Origin: Eutypa lata
Lineage: Eukaryota; Ascomycota; Sordariomycetes; Xylariales; Diatrypaceae
DNA length: 64,000 nt
Reading direction: 5' to 3'
Assembly: GCA_022661535.1 (NCBI GenBank)
Contig: JAKULF010000005.1
Coordinates: 3,720,001-3,784,000, forward strand
Made by a program: the position numbers and the translations under genes. Of this stretch, positions 1 to 11,788 are shown piece by piece; the first letter of the stretch is position 1, and every line of letters begins with the position of its first letter. The notes beneath the pieces were generated by a model that worked only from the letters and a program-made list of their open reading frames with translations, had not been told where the DNA came from and did no database searches.

Positions 1-414
1 GGCCAAACCAAGATTTTATCAGACGACCAGGTCGCCGAAGACTGCCCAGCGTGCCCATACTCAACTATATTCGTAGCCCGGTCTGGACAGCCAAACGTCC
101 TCAACACTCATCTACCACAAATGGTTGCAGTAGCTTCCAAGGCTCACCCTAGACAATTACCCATCCGCCTAGTTGGACTCTCCAAGGCTTGTGAAGAGCG
201 TCTGTCGCTGTCGCTGGGCATTCCCCGTGTATCTTGCATTGCGATTCATCATAACGCTCCCAACTCCAAACCTTTGGTGGATTTTACTCAAGAGCATGTC
301 CCTATCGTTGATATACAGTGGTTAGAAGAGGCAGGGAAGGCTGAGCACCGAGAAACTAAAATCAACAGTATACAGACTAGTATAGGCATTAAGAAGCAAA
401 CCATTCGTACTTAA
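1..414 (+). CDS. POP3: RNase P/MRP subunit Pop3-like protein, 3' part (5' end outside window)
   Basis: The frame is open from the first base of the window to a TAA at 412-414, so the 5' part of the gene lies outside. About 137 residues are visible. A compact block (around 141-330) contains IRLVGLSKACEERL, LGIPRVS, then LVDF, EHVPIVDIQWL, which is the pattern I associate with the C-terminal half of fungal Pop3, an L7Ae-like protein of RNase P and RNase MRP that acts in tRNA and rRNA processing in the nucleus. The tail SIGIKKQ is basic. An ATG at 121 is in frame, but the family-like sequence already runs upstream of it (FVARSGQPNVLN), so it is not the real start. The family call is from memory of the pattern. 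The coding call is firmer than the name. Confidence 0.65.
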   Translation, partial: GQTKILSDDQVAEDCPACPYSTIFVARSGQPNVLNTHLPQMVAVASKAHPRQLPIRLVGLSKACEERLSLSLGIPRVSCIAIHHNAPNSKPLVDFTQEHVPIVDIQWLEEAGKAEHRETKINSIQTSIGIKKQTIRT

Positions 415-1823
415 ATAATCCACAGATATTGAGAAGGCAACACTTGACCTGCCTGTTTTCACAACCGTGTAAACTTCATATCGTGATTTGATTATGGTAG
501 AAGGTGGCATTTGCCAGATCTCTCTTCGTTTGACTTTCTCCTAAACTCGTAGATAGGGGCTAGAGAAAATAACCAATATTTCCAGAAGCAAATTGTCCTC
601 GAAATCTTGTCTGATGCCCTTTGTAAATGTATTACTCTCGACTGAATCAGTAGATGCTTAATGATATTGTTCTCAACTCCTTTGGTAAATTCTAGTAAGT
701 TCACTATAATACAGTGGAACAGAAAGTAGTAAAAGAGAGTCCTGTCCTTTGCTGCCTGGTACCTAATTCTCTACCTACACCACTTGGCCCTAAATGCTTT
801 CTATCTATAATAATTCTACATACAGTTGATACCCTGATGTCCCTTTTCAAATTAATAGACGCTACAGCTATTGTGTCCACGGTTCAATGTCGGCATGGAA
901 TAGAAGGGAGAGAGTGTACCGAGGCGACAGATAGCAGTTGCCTTGCCAAAAATCAACCTGAGTCCTACCTTCCAAGGAGTAAAAGGCCTACATACCTTAA
1001 GTACTTACTTAGGAGGGAACCGAAGGACTCTATCAGTTATCCTCTCGCAACAGGGTTTTCATTTTAATTTTCTGCAAATTAATTTGTTCACCTCCCCACC
1101 TCCACCACTTGACAAGTTGGAAGTGAAACTACATCTACCAGCCTCTGCAAATACACAAACAAAAATCCCTTCCTTCTCATCAGAATTCCGTCATCATCAT
1201 ACATCTTTGCCCTCACTCCTCTATCATAGAAGTCATTTTCCCTTGGAGAGTTTCTGACTGAGAGAGGGGGTCCCCCCAGGCATCACTTGGAGATATTCCT
1301 TGTTGCCGACCGCGACATAATTCCCTTCCACCTTTGGAATATAACCCTACACTCCTCCTAAGAGCACTCGTAGATAGTTCCTCTCTTGTAGAGGCATCTG
1401 AGCCTGTTTTTAGGGATACAAAACAAGCCGGTGTTTCTCAGCCCTGACTACCTTACTGGTATCTCAACTATTGTCTTTTCCAGACTCTCTTCCCCCAACA
1501 CAAACCAGAGTGAACAAAACAATCTTGCCAACCTTCACAGACACTTTGCGATACACCAGATCGCTATTTACTTGTCACATACAAGACAATCCCGTTGGTT
1601 ACATTGGATTATCTCTAAGTAGCCAACATCAACATAGACGCTGATAATCTTTGCATGTAAGCAAGCAATACATTCTCCGATAACAGTATTTAGAGATTAA
1701 CATCTTGCTACAGTCAAGCTACGCAAGTTGTATTTGTTGACTTGTCACCTCAGTTTGATAGCGAAGGGGTGATCGGATTACACATATATTGTGATTCAGC
1801 CATCCCCGGTCTCGCATTTCAGG
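415..1823. other. Intergenic region, no convincing gene
   Basis: Short open stretches occur on both strands, but none has protein-like composition or a plausible splice continuation. The last few hundred bases are the leader of the next gene and contain pyrimidine-rich tracts. Confidence 0.6.
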
Positions 1824-3089
1824 ATGGATAATAAAAAGGAATCGGTGGTGGATTGGGAGGCGATCAAGGAGATGCAACGATCACGCCGAAATAATTACTC
1901 AGAAGAGCCGATGCACCAAGCAGCAGATAGAGGCAACGCGCCTCGAGGACAGAGGGGCCGGGGACCATCCCACCAAGGACGGCGCAGCTTGAGACCAACC
2001 CCAACTCCTGCCCCTGTGAACACTCAAAGACAGAGAGGCCCGAGATCACCCCAATCTTTTGCCCCTATGAACACTCAAGGAGATAATGACAGACCACCCG
2101 CTGTGAACAATTCATTTTCGAATCCCAGACTTCGGGACATTCATAACCCAGATCGTCAAGGAGGCTATGATTCCCTATTTGGAAGAGGCACCCAAGCTCC
2201 TGGGAACTCTGCCCCTGGAAGTCAAAACGAGCAGACAAGATGGGATCACGCTGGTGCAACTGGAAATACTGGCGCGCAAGTTTGGTCAGGACCTTTTGGC
2301 CGTCCCCTTAATGAGAGGCCCACGACAGCGATTGGTGCAACAGGCAATTACACTCAGCCCTACAACAGACAACAGCCTCCCCCCACGTTTGCCCCGGTGA
2401 ACAATCACAACCGCACGACTACTCAACAAACCCCTATGGTGGATATAACGAACAGCCGCCAAAGCCCGCCGAAGCGCTCAGCTTCAGGAGAGAATGAAAG
2501 TGAAGAAAAGCGTGTTAAGAGAGGCCCCTCAGCATTCGGCCAGTCTCCTGAGTCCAGATACACCGAAGATCCATCCGGCAATGAAGATCTAATAGATTTC
2601 GGGGAGAACTTGACCCAAGTCAACCAGGCGGCTACCGCACTCACGCCGATGCTCCCCCCTCCGAGGAACGCTGCCAATCTCGGGCTACGCGATGCCCATA
2701 TGGGTCATGGCATGGATGGAGATGATGTGGCTATGCAAGACGTTGAGGCACCATTCCCCACCAACCAACCTCTGCCTAGAAGAACACTAGGAGGCCTTTC
2801 TGATTCGAGATGGAATTCTCCGGAGTCGAATGTTGCTCCAGAATGGAACCCTACTCCGAGACGGAACTTTGCTCCGAGACAAGACGCTGCCCCGGAATGG
2901 AACAGACCACGTGAGGAGAACTTGCCATACGAACGCCAATACGCCCCTCAGCGACGCCACAGGCAAGACGAGGCGGACGACTCAGATAACGATAGACAGC
3001 AAATGCGGGATATAAATTTGCCCCCAGGCGGCAAGGTCAAAAGTGGCACCTCGAAAGGCCTCGGTCTAAGTTCCTCGCGATGGGCCTAG
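1824..3089 (+). CDS. Disordered low-complexity protein of unknown function (421 aa)
   Basis: A single open exon gives 421 residues from the ATG at 1824. An in-frame GTG at 1791 is unlikely in a fungus. The first 20 residues (starting MDNKKESVVDWEAIKEMQ) look structured and amphipathic. Most of the rest is rich in Pro, Gln, Asn, Arg and Gly and probably disordered. The repeated unit AP(V/M)NTQ occurs early, and APEWN/PRRNFAPRQ units occur near residue 340. The protein ends GLGLSSSRWA, and a related GGLSDSRWN sits internally near residue 330, so a G-L-S-x-S-R-W motif is present twice. A basic KR-rich stretch (KRVKRG, near residue 230) could be a nuclear signal. I do not recognise the family. 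A role as an RNA- or chromatin-associated scaffold is only a guess from composition. Confidence 0.7.
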   Translation: MDNKKESVVDWEAIKEMQRSRRNNYSEEPMHQAADRGNAPRGQRGRGPSHQGRRSLRPTPTPAPVNTQRQRGPRSPQSFAPMNTQGDNDRPPAVNNSFSNPRLRDIHNPDRQGGYDSLFGRGTQAPGNSAPGSQNEQTRWDHAGATGNTGAQVWSGPFGRPLNERPTTAIGATGNYTQPYNRQQPPPTFAPVNNHNRTTTQQTPMVDITNSRQSPPKRSASGENESEEKRVKRGPSAFGQSPESRYTEDPSGNEDLIDFGENLTQVNQAATALTPMLPPPRNAANLGLRDAHMGHGMDGDDVAMQDVEAPFPTNQPLPRRTLGGLSDSRWNSPESNVAPEWNPTPRRNFAPRQDAAPEWNRPREENLPYERQYAPQRRHRQDEADDSDNDRQQMRDINLPPGGKVKSGTSKGLGLSSSRWA

Positions 3090-5788
3090 TAAATCGCCTC
3101 GAGTCTTCCCTAATTCTGGATTTGATGCTGCTCGTTCCTTGGCCGAGCAGCCATTCCTCACCAATCTCAGCGATGGTGACTGTAATTTTACCAAGGATTC
3201 ATTCAGCTTTCTCTCTCTCTTATTATTTTCCTTTCCCCCGATCCTTTCGTGGAGTGTTCGTCTACTCAACATTATTTTCTCTTCCGTCGACACAACACCA
3301 TTTTGAGTACCAACGAACACGCAGTCTAAGTTGGTATCTCGCCCCCAGTGTATAAACCCCACGACATCTTCTCGCCTGTCATACTTGATGATTAATGTTG
3401 CAAGTCAAGAAAGAATGGCAAAATCATGACCCGCTCTCCACATTGCGCTGCTAAGCTGGAGATCACTGTCATATATTTCCTTGACTTTCTTGTCGGTTTT
3501 CCTTCTATGTCAGTTCATGACGGGAACAACGCGAAGTATCTAGACATAGAAGTCTGTCATCTCTACACTATTTGTCAAAATACCGATCTTCTCTATTTCA
3601 CAGAATAGTCGACTGACTTACCAGCTCTTCAATTCTGCGATGTGTACTGGCATTCGAGTCCTATCACCGACGCTATTTCAGGACCTATCGACGCCATAAC
3701 AACTCAACCCCTTTCTGTCGCAAGAGTCTCATACATCCCCCCTTCTCTTGATACCTTGCCTCTCGATAGCATCGACCAAGTCAATAAGACTTTTCGTTTA
3801 GTCTTCTAAAGAAAGAGGTTCTCTTTGGGTCGAACGTCAAGACACTCGGATATATTAGTTGTTGTCGATAAGGCACAACGTCCATATCTAAGTTTTGCCG
3901 GGGAAAGCATGAGACTTTCTTTCAGTATAGGTCAAGGCTAAACCATCGGCCTAGTACTTTAGTGCTGGTCAATAATCGAGCCCTTAAGCGGTGTTGCTTT
4001 TTTCTCTCACACGGATGTACTACCAAAACATCCAAGTTTTGTACCGAATAAACCTTTGCACTCTCCCCTTTTCCCTAACCCCAAAACCTCAGCCGCTTCC
4101 CAGCCCCTATTTCTCTACTTTTCGCCGTATTCCCAGACTTTCACGACAACAGATGCCATAGGTTCATAAAGAATGATCTCTAGCTCGCCAATGAACACGA
4201 CAACTATAAAGCTAGATTTTCTACCTATCGTATCCCTGGAAAAGACAAATATCCGCAAGCACCGGGCTCTAGCCATGAAAAACAATAACCGAGATTAGCG
4301 TTTTAGGCAACGTCGTGGCAGAGAAACTCTCTGCCATCGATGAAGCTTGCATGTGCTATCCAGCAAATGTTCGACGTCAACTGTTCTCGAGTGTTGAATG
4401 GTGTTTGCACTGCAAACCCTTTTTTTTCATGTGCAAGCATCCGGAGAAACCCATCTAGCAATCTTCCACTGAGTCTACACAATCTTGTGTACAACTTCTG
4501 TCGAGACCAGTGGATCGCTTCTTCCCATGTTGATACTCATTCAGTAATTCCATGTCTTGATGGGAAGAGCTTGATCACGAGAAGCTGGCTATTAGTTACG
4601 ATTTTCCTTGCACAAGCAGAAGAAGTGGCATCATAACCAGACATGAACTGTTACGATGCGTACTTAGTTAACTAAGTACAGGTCAACTAGGTGGTTATGC
4701 ACAGCCCAATTGGGTGGCTTGTCCCCATGGCTTCATTTGCTGTGCACCGCCATTTCATGTTTTTCTTGTTCTCTCTTTCTAGCTTAGGATTCTACGTAGC
4801 TAATGGGAATTTGATTGCGCCAAATGTAGCCCGTACCTTGTAGCCCGTGATAAGAACCTCAGTATGCAAATCTTGATAATGTAATAGCTGGTCGTAGAAG
4901 GAAATAATATGCCTTGTAAGTGATGGATAATTGCACGACTCAGTCCTTGATAGTGGATGTTTGATATACGTAATATCTATTTTCCTCACAGTTCAGGTCT
5001 CACACTTCAGGTGTATGCGAGCACCCACCGCTCTACGAGGACATGCCTACCTGGCGATCCCTTTATTACCAAGTCTAGATGACCACGAAATGCTACTAAT
5101 TACTCCGATTTGTGCTTGGTCAGCCATGGATGGCTATTAGTAGGAAGTGCAAGGGCATGTGGAGGCGGAGGTGGAGGGTGGAGGGTGGAGTGCAAGTGGG
5201 ATACATTATAGGGAGAAGAGCCGAGCAGGCTTGCCAACACCACAAAGAAGAAGAAAACAATGACCTGCCCTCCATCGGGTCTCTCGGAGCCCGACCGAGA
5301 AGCCAATTCCGCGGTTCAGGCCAATTTACTTCGGGCATATTAACATGACGGCGTGTTATTTCCAGTTACATAAATTCCTACTTATGCAATGCCTTTTATC
5401 ACAGCTTGAGTCTGACCTATCGGGGGTGGTGTGTGGTCGGGTGTGGATGAACTCCAATTATCTGCTTAGCTAGGGGGAAAGCCGTACACTTCTTTCCCAT
5501 GTCAACCAACCTACAGTAAAGCCCATGGGCAAGCGTTACATTAAGATCCCATAAACTACTAACCGGTAAACATGGAAACCACGGCGTCGAATCCAGATGT
5601 TGTCTTTATATAGCGTAGGTAGGGCTGGGCGCCGCCATGGGCCAAGCTTGGCATGGCGATAAACAGTCCTGCCGGCTCTCCTCATTCCAAATTGGGCGGC
5701 TCAGCCTCCATGCGCGTAGGCTGTTAATAGACTCGCCTACGTATCCCCTCTTGCCTTCATCAACCTATCGAAAACCAACTCAATGATA

Positions 5789-5814
5789 GGCAGGCAGGCA
5801 GGCAGGCAGGCAGG
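5789..5814. repeat. (GGCA)n microsatellite
   Basis: Six and a half uninterrupted GGCA units in the gene-poor stretch upstream of the C2H2 regulator's 3' end. Confidence 0.95.
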
Positions 5815-6201
5815 TGGGATAGAGCTGCTCCATCCCGCGCGATAGCCACAATGCCCCGCATCCTTTAGCCGCGAGGGCGACCGCGAATCCCGAGTAGCCG
5901 GAGTAGCTCTCGGTCAAGGCCAGGACCGAACATGGCGTCGACAAAATTCAGGACTGTCTTCTCGGTGAATACCTGCGCCTCGGTCCATGAGCTCCTGTAG
6001 TAGGCCGACCACGAAATTTCGGTTTGTTCGGTATTCTTCCTGTTATGATTCGGGATTTCGAGTCGGGAGTTTTATACCATCATGGCATTAGTATAGCCAA
6101 AACTCTAATGGATGAAAATGATAGCCATTGATTTTTTTCGTTAAATCTGAGGGGCAACCTCGTGGTTTAAAAAAACGGATGTTTTCCATACGTCCCTCTA
6201 T

Positions 6202-6213
6202 GTGGAGCTCCAC
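6202..6213. promoter_or_regulatory. Palindrome GTGGAGCTCCAC, possible regulator site
   Basis: A perfect 12-base palindrome. The core GTGGAGCTCC recurs at 12040-12049 and 15359-15368, upstream of the monooxygenase and between the permease and the oxygenase. This copy lies 3' of the transcription factor gene, so its own target is unclear. A regulatory role is inferred only from recurrence. Confidence 0.3.
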
Positions 6214-6345
6214 GGCCAACTATATACCCTAATAATCAGTAGTTTGCAGTAAGTAAGTAAGCTAGGTCAGAGGGAAGGCTACGTACTAACGTACCTACGA
6301 CGTTTCCAAATCACCAAGTGATCTCACAATTAAGAACAGGGTTGG

Positions 6346-8797
6346 TTATGAGTGCGAACTCGAGTTGGTGGGAATGATCTCCTCTACGATTGTAGCCATG
6401 GATGGGCCGATCGTCCACACGTTCCTGCTTTTGCAGACGCGTACGATGAGATCCATAAGTGTAGTCTCGCTATCGTCAAGCAAGGCCACGAGGTTCCGCC
6501 GATCGACGACCCAGAGACGCGCCTGTTTCCTAGGCGTGTCCGGATGGCGGTCGTGCTGCAACACCGCCTCCATGATCAAGTTGAAGACGACCCAGTTCGG
6601 ACCGAGCGAGCAGCTGCTCAGCAGGCCTTCCTCCGCGTACGACTTCTCGAGCTTTTCGCGCGTGCTCGCCGCGACCGTCCGCAAGGTGCGCCACACGTTG
6701 AGCAGGACCCGGTAGCTGGCGGCCGTTATCCAAGGGGCTTCCCGGACGGCGAGCTCGGCGCGTAGGCCGGATATGCTGGACAGGGCCGTGGTGAGCTCGT
6801 CGGCCACGGCGATCATCCCGTCGTCCCTGGCGATCGGTCGCATGGGCCCCTGCGTCGCCCGCTTGATTGAGAAATAGCTGCCGAGGGTGAGGTGCGTGGC
6901 GGTGACCAGACTGGCGAACACTCTGCTCTCCACGATGCCGCCTAGTAATAGGTCGTCGGGCCTGCACAGGCTTAATTTCACCGACAGGGCAAGGATCTGA
7001 CAAGCATGCCAGGATGCCTGCTCAGATTCCAATGTGGCATTATCTGCTCTTTCCTTCAAGACGTCCGAAATTGCTAGAAGTGCTGTGTTGATCTGTCGGT
7101 TCTGGCTCTGTGTTAAAATGTGGAAGGCAGACGGATCTGAAGGATTTGGCGGCAGTTGATAGTAACACCTAGTGAAATCTCTCACTAGCACGTCCAGATT
7201 GGTCAAGATGGACATAGTGGCCATGGGGGATTTTGATAATGCCGTAATCAAGTCAGCATCGGGTGCTTCAGACATGAGGAACTGCATTGCCACGGAAAGA
7301 GATATGGTAGAGGGACTGAGGGGAAGTCGTAGTGTGGGCTCCAGTGGGCTGGTGGTGGTCCTCCCATACTCGTCGTAGAGTATCTGCTGCCACGCTTCCG
7401 CATTCTCTGCTTCCCATAACGAAGTGGCTAAAGGCAGCTCCCAGCCCACTTCGATGGGAGATAGTAATGGGCGCATGTTGCAGCATGAGAAGACATGATG
7501 ATCAAGCAACAGAAGTGAGTAGATAGATAGCTTAAGAGATTCCTCGTCGACATAGGATTTCCATTGGTGGTGGAGTTGGAGGGGCTCGGCCTGAGCTGTA
7601 TTTGCAATAGTTGCTGCATTTTGCCAAGTCTGGGAAGTTGATGTGGCTACACCTTGCCTAAGTAGACCTAAATCACGAACGGCCTGTTATGAGGGCTGCT
7701 TTAGTTACCGGGTGATGCGAGATAAATTCAAGTTACCCGAAAGCTGCACTCACGTCTACCAAGGATCGTAACATCTGCCTCGTCATCTCAGACTGCGTAA
7801 CTTCTCCCATATATGCGCCGTAGATCATGTGTAAAAGCCATGTCTGCATTACCCATGGATTCCGAAGTGCCCGCCAGTCATCAGATGCCTACGATGGCGA
7901 GTGAATTAGACTTCTCCTAGTGATGATAAATTTCTGGGGGTGATTTAAGGGTAACTTCACTTACATGTTGACTGAGTTCCGCAACCCCTTCGTGCCAAAA
8001 TTCGCTAGTTTGCTGAAAGGAGGCCGAGTTCTCGTCGTTTGGGGACCTCGGAACTAAATATAAGCGGCCGATGGTAGACATAATGTTAACTAGAAGCCTA
8101 GGAGCAGACGAGACATCGAATGTCGGCCGATGGACCAGAGGAAGCGCCAGGTGGAAGTATCTAAAGTACGCTGTGATGTGTTGTTCAACACTTTCGTTAC
8201 TTTAACCCGTACGTATATCGGTAAGCATATGTATCAGTTGAGGGGATAGCAGTCACTCTAACAATAACATACTCGATGAGATCGCGTTGAGGCATGTTCT
8301 CTTGAGTGAGCCTCGAACCGCTGGAGCTACCTGGAGAAACCGACACGTCTAGGCTAGCGACGAGGGTCTCCGGAACAAAGAGGTTGTCATCTGCAATTGG
8401 CTCCTCCTCGCGCTGGCACAGGGGCGGTTTTGTACATCTATCAACATGTCGTTTGCAAACGTCGCTATTGTCTTCATGGTTAGTAGGGTTAAAATGGGAC
8501 GATGGGAGGGAATTGGACCTTCTTGAAAACCCAGCTTGGCAGCGATGACATATAAAAGTCCTACGCGTCTCCCCGCTATGTCCTAAATGGGGTCGTAAGC
8601 CTCACCGAACATGAACGACAATGAGGTTACTGTGATGCAGCAGAGACCCACTACTTCTCTTGTGCCGTTCTAGGTTCTCCTGAATTATAGGATGAGAGTC
8701 AGTGGACGCAGACAAGGGCAGGGTCAAGGAGGCTTACACTTCGCGTGAATGTCTTCGGACAGGCATTGCAGTGGAAGGGCCGTCTATTCGATATCAT
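6346..8797 (-). CDS. C2H2 zinc-finger transcription factor with fungal-specific regulatory domain (679 aa)
   Basis: Seven exons join in frame: 8797-8738, 8679-8655, 8582-8519, 8464-8273, 8190-7965, 7888-7754, 7683-6346. Residues 10-30 form a finger with C10, C13, H26, H30. Residues 40-60 form a second with C40, C43, H56, C60. After a linker, residues from about 115 match the fungal transcription factor domain (ITAYFRYFHLALPLVHRPTFD, then IGRLYL, ALRNPWVMQTWLLHMIYGAYMGE, AVRDLGLLRQG and WKSYVDEESLK). The protein should be a nuclear DNA-binding regulator. The first three introns fall inside the zinc fingers, and exon 2 is only 25 nt. The donor of intron 3 is AAG|GTCCAA, which is atypical but restores a perfect finger. 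The gene is tandem with the BVMO and MFS genes on the same strand, so it is a candidate local regulator. An in-frame stop lies upstream of the chosen ATG. Confidence 0.88.
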
Positions 8798-9818
8798 GGC
8801 GTAATGCTACGGGGGTGGTAGCTGAAGCATATGTTATATATCCAGTCGAACCAGGGAGGGGCACAAAGAGTTCAGAGGCGGGCAGGTCAACTAGGTCAGT
8901 CCATAATGTGAGTTGGAGAAAGATAAGGGCTGTCTTGCGAGGTTCGGGCGCAAAAGTACACCGCCACACTTGTATCATGTTACAGTGTGAACTTAAATGT
9001 GGTTTACAGTATTATAGGCTTAAGTCACTAGATTTAGTTGATCTTGATTAGATATCAACGCAATATCCCAACTATAGAAATCCGCTAAGCACTGTGGCAC
9101 TAATTTCACTGTTACTGTATTGTACTGTACTCTGTCACGTAGGTTAATATCAATTGACTAAACTACATCCCGGGACCAGATTGATTATCTACCATGTTAA
9201 ATGCATCTACGATGTAGTGTTCACGATTCCGATGCAGACCTTTGGCAGGGACTTGATAGTTATTAGCCATGTAAACACGATGGTTTGCTGTATATCGTCA
9301 TTTACGCCAATTCAAGAGCAGCCTACGATATCCGACGATATGGACCATAGACACCGCCAGCTTCATCATTTACTGCCTCATTAGCAACCCTCCTTTTTTT
9401 ACTTTCCCTTATTGCTATCTCATCATCATATGACTATGAGCAAAGGCTGTACTGGATGATGATATGCGGTTCGGAACTTCGGAATCAACAGACGAGCTGT
9501 GCTGGGTTACATTATTGTAGAGTACCACAAAACCAGTTGAGACCAAAGGCTTAACGGCTCGACACATGTTAGCATAGGCTAGAGTTCCCACGGGGAACGG
9601 CTGAGTGTTTTTTAGAAATAACCACCAAATCATCCAGGCTTTTAGTACATGTACCTAACATCGGGATACTTTCAAGTCGCAGAATACAACAACTGACTGC
9701 TAGTCCTACAAAGATGGCATTCTTATAGATAGGCACACAACCCGATGTAAGTCGTACTTATTGCTCGGGTGCACAACGAATATGAATATATATATTAATA
9801 AAATGATATCATAGCTAC
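8798..9818. other. Intergenic region between regulator promoter and monooxygenase 3' end
   Basis: Contains the 5' flank of the transcription factor gene and the 3' flank of the monooxygenase. A small cluster of TA steps near 9784-9800 may be part of the 3' UTR. No gene is supported. Confidence 0.6.
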
Positions 9819-11788
9819 TTAATCCTGCAATTGAGTCAAGAACTCCGCAAAGTCCTCATCCGGTAATGTTTGCTGAGTATCGCCCCCGTCCAGGAGGCCA
9901 AGATACCAGCTCAGGTCGCGGCCGTCGAACTCGCGGGCGGCAAAGCCGTTCCCGAAGTACCCGAAGCGGTTGGGCGTCGTGTAGGTCAAGCGGTAGTCCT
10001 CCCAGCGGGGGTTCCGCATGGTCTCGAAGAAGTGGATGCGCGAGCCGGGCCACATCATGACCTCGCCGTCGACGGTGCCCTGCTTGAACCACGAGCGGCA
10101 GGGCGACGACCACGCCGTCCGCGGCAGGAACCGGCGGCGGTGCGCGGCGAAGTCGTCGACGGCCCCCTGCGTGGGCTCGAACGAGCTGACGGCCTCGGAC
10201 GACATCTTGTCCAGGATCTGGAGGAAGTGCTTGGCGAGGAGCTCGGTGATGGGCAGGAAGCTGCCGTGGCCGTACGGCCCGAAGGGCCCGTTGAAGATCA
10301 GGTAGTTGGGGAAGTGCGGCACCGTCACCGAGAGGTACGTGTTGGGGACGTCCTTCCATTCCTCGCTCAGGCTCTTGCCCTCGCGCCCGATCGTCGGATA
10401 CTGCGGCCTCCAGCTCACGTCGAAGCCCGTGGCGCAGATGATGACGTCGAACTCGTGCTCGACCCCGTCGGCCGTCTTGATTCCCTTTGGGGTGATTTCC
10501 TGGATCGTCTCTGGTACGACCTCTACGTTGTCCTTGCACAGGGTCTCCAGGAATCCGTTTCCAGGAGTCGGCCTGCGGCACCCTACCGCAAAGTTCGTGG
10601 GGACAATAAGGTCGGCTATTTCCGGTCTTGTCGCCAGCTTGTTCCGCATATCCTTCTCGGCAGCCTCTCTAGCGAGCTTTTGCTCATCGGAGCCGTTCAG
10701 GATGAAGCGGAAGCGCGAGTTTAGCTCCGACTCGATCTTCTTCCGGTATGCAAGGTACTTCTTCGGATCATTTGCAAAGATGCCCCTTTGCTTATCGGAA
10801 TATTTGAAGTTTGCTCCGTTCTTCCCCGCGAAACGTTGACCGAACCCAGCCGTTACCCATCCCGGACTGCGGATGAAACACTCCATCTTACCGACAACTA
10901 GAATATTTATATGTCAGCATTCCCTATCTAAAGAGGGGGATGTGGTTGTCCGAAACCTACTGGGCTGTATATTAGGCACGATTTGGACTGCGGATGAGCC
11001 CGACCCAATGACGGCAACACGTTTACCCTTGAGGTCGACCTTATCATCCCAACTGGCGCTGTGTAGCATAGAACCCTTAAACATTTCGAGGCCAGTGATT
11101 TTCGGCCACTTCCATTTGTTCAGGACCCCACTGGCGTTGATGAAGACATTGGCCTTATCCTCGATAACATCATTTGGATCATCACCTCTCTGAATCCTGA
11201 CATGCCACATTTGACCATCTTCGTTCCAAGACGCGCCAACGACGCGATGACTGAGCTTAAAATATGGCATCAAGTTGTTTTTCTCCGCGACTCCTTTGAA
11301 ATATGCCAAGATTTCAGGGGCACTCGAGTAGCTGCAGACGTAGTTAGCAGAGAACTTAAAGAACTAAAAAACAAGGGGATTCTATGATTTGACAATATCA
11401 CTCACAACGATGACCATGACGATGGTGCCCAAGATAGCTGGTAGTTCACAGAAGGAATATCACAGCAACATCCTGGATACTTGTTCTCATACCAGGTTCC
11501 CCCAATCGATGGGTTCTTTTCGTAACATACCAGGTCCAGGTCCAGGTCACTTTGTTGAACCTCATGTGCGAAGTTGATAGCACTCGCGCCTGCGCCGACG
11601 CATATTATACGGAGCTTCCGCTTTGACCGGCTTGGCTCTTCAATGATATTGTATCCGGAATTCAGACCGTTAGCGTAGCCATTCTTGCCGTTGACCATGT
11701 GTTCAGTGGCAGCCGCCGCTGTCTTAGAATCTGGCAGCTTGGCGATAGGGACTTCATCCGGAATGATATCGACAAACACTGAGCCCAT
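9819..11788 (-). CDS. Baeyer-Villiger-type flavin monooxygenase (610 aa)
   Basis: Three exons join in frame: 11788-11406, 11331-10961, 10897-9819. The introns carry GTGAGT and GTAGGT donors. The first Rossmann motif is GAGASA at residues 65-70 (FAD). GGTWYENKYPGC follows near residue 96. The Baeyer-Villiger fingerprint FxGxxxHxxxW is present as FKGSMLHSASW (residues 212-222). It is followed by the NADPH Rossmann motif GSGSSA (237-242). ICATGFD follows in the third exon. The enzyme should use NADPH and O2 to oxygenate a ketone to an ester or lactone; the substrate is not evident. The first exon has an N-terminal extension of about 55 residues before the FAD motif, common in fungal members. The C-terminus has the usual aromatic family tail (FGNGFAAREFDGRDLSWYLG). 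The permease upstream is transcribed in the same direction. Confidence 0.92.

Larger units (their letters stand above)
3090..6345. other. Long intergenic region (3.3 kb), no supported gene
   Basis: I see no open frame with protein-like sequence. The region contains a (GGCA)n microsatellite at 5789-5814 and a 12-base perfect palindrome around 6202. The sequence just after 3090 is pyrimidine-rich and probably 3' UTR. Confidence 0.6.

Noticed and set aside
4340..4636. 98-codon plus-strand frame
   Set aside because: Random-looking translation without neighbours in frame.
9870..10724. 284-codon frame antisense to the monooxygenase
   Set aside because: Shadow of the GC-rich third codon positions of a clear BVMO on the other strand.
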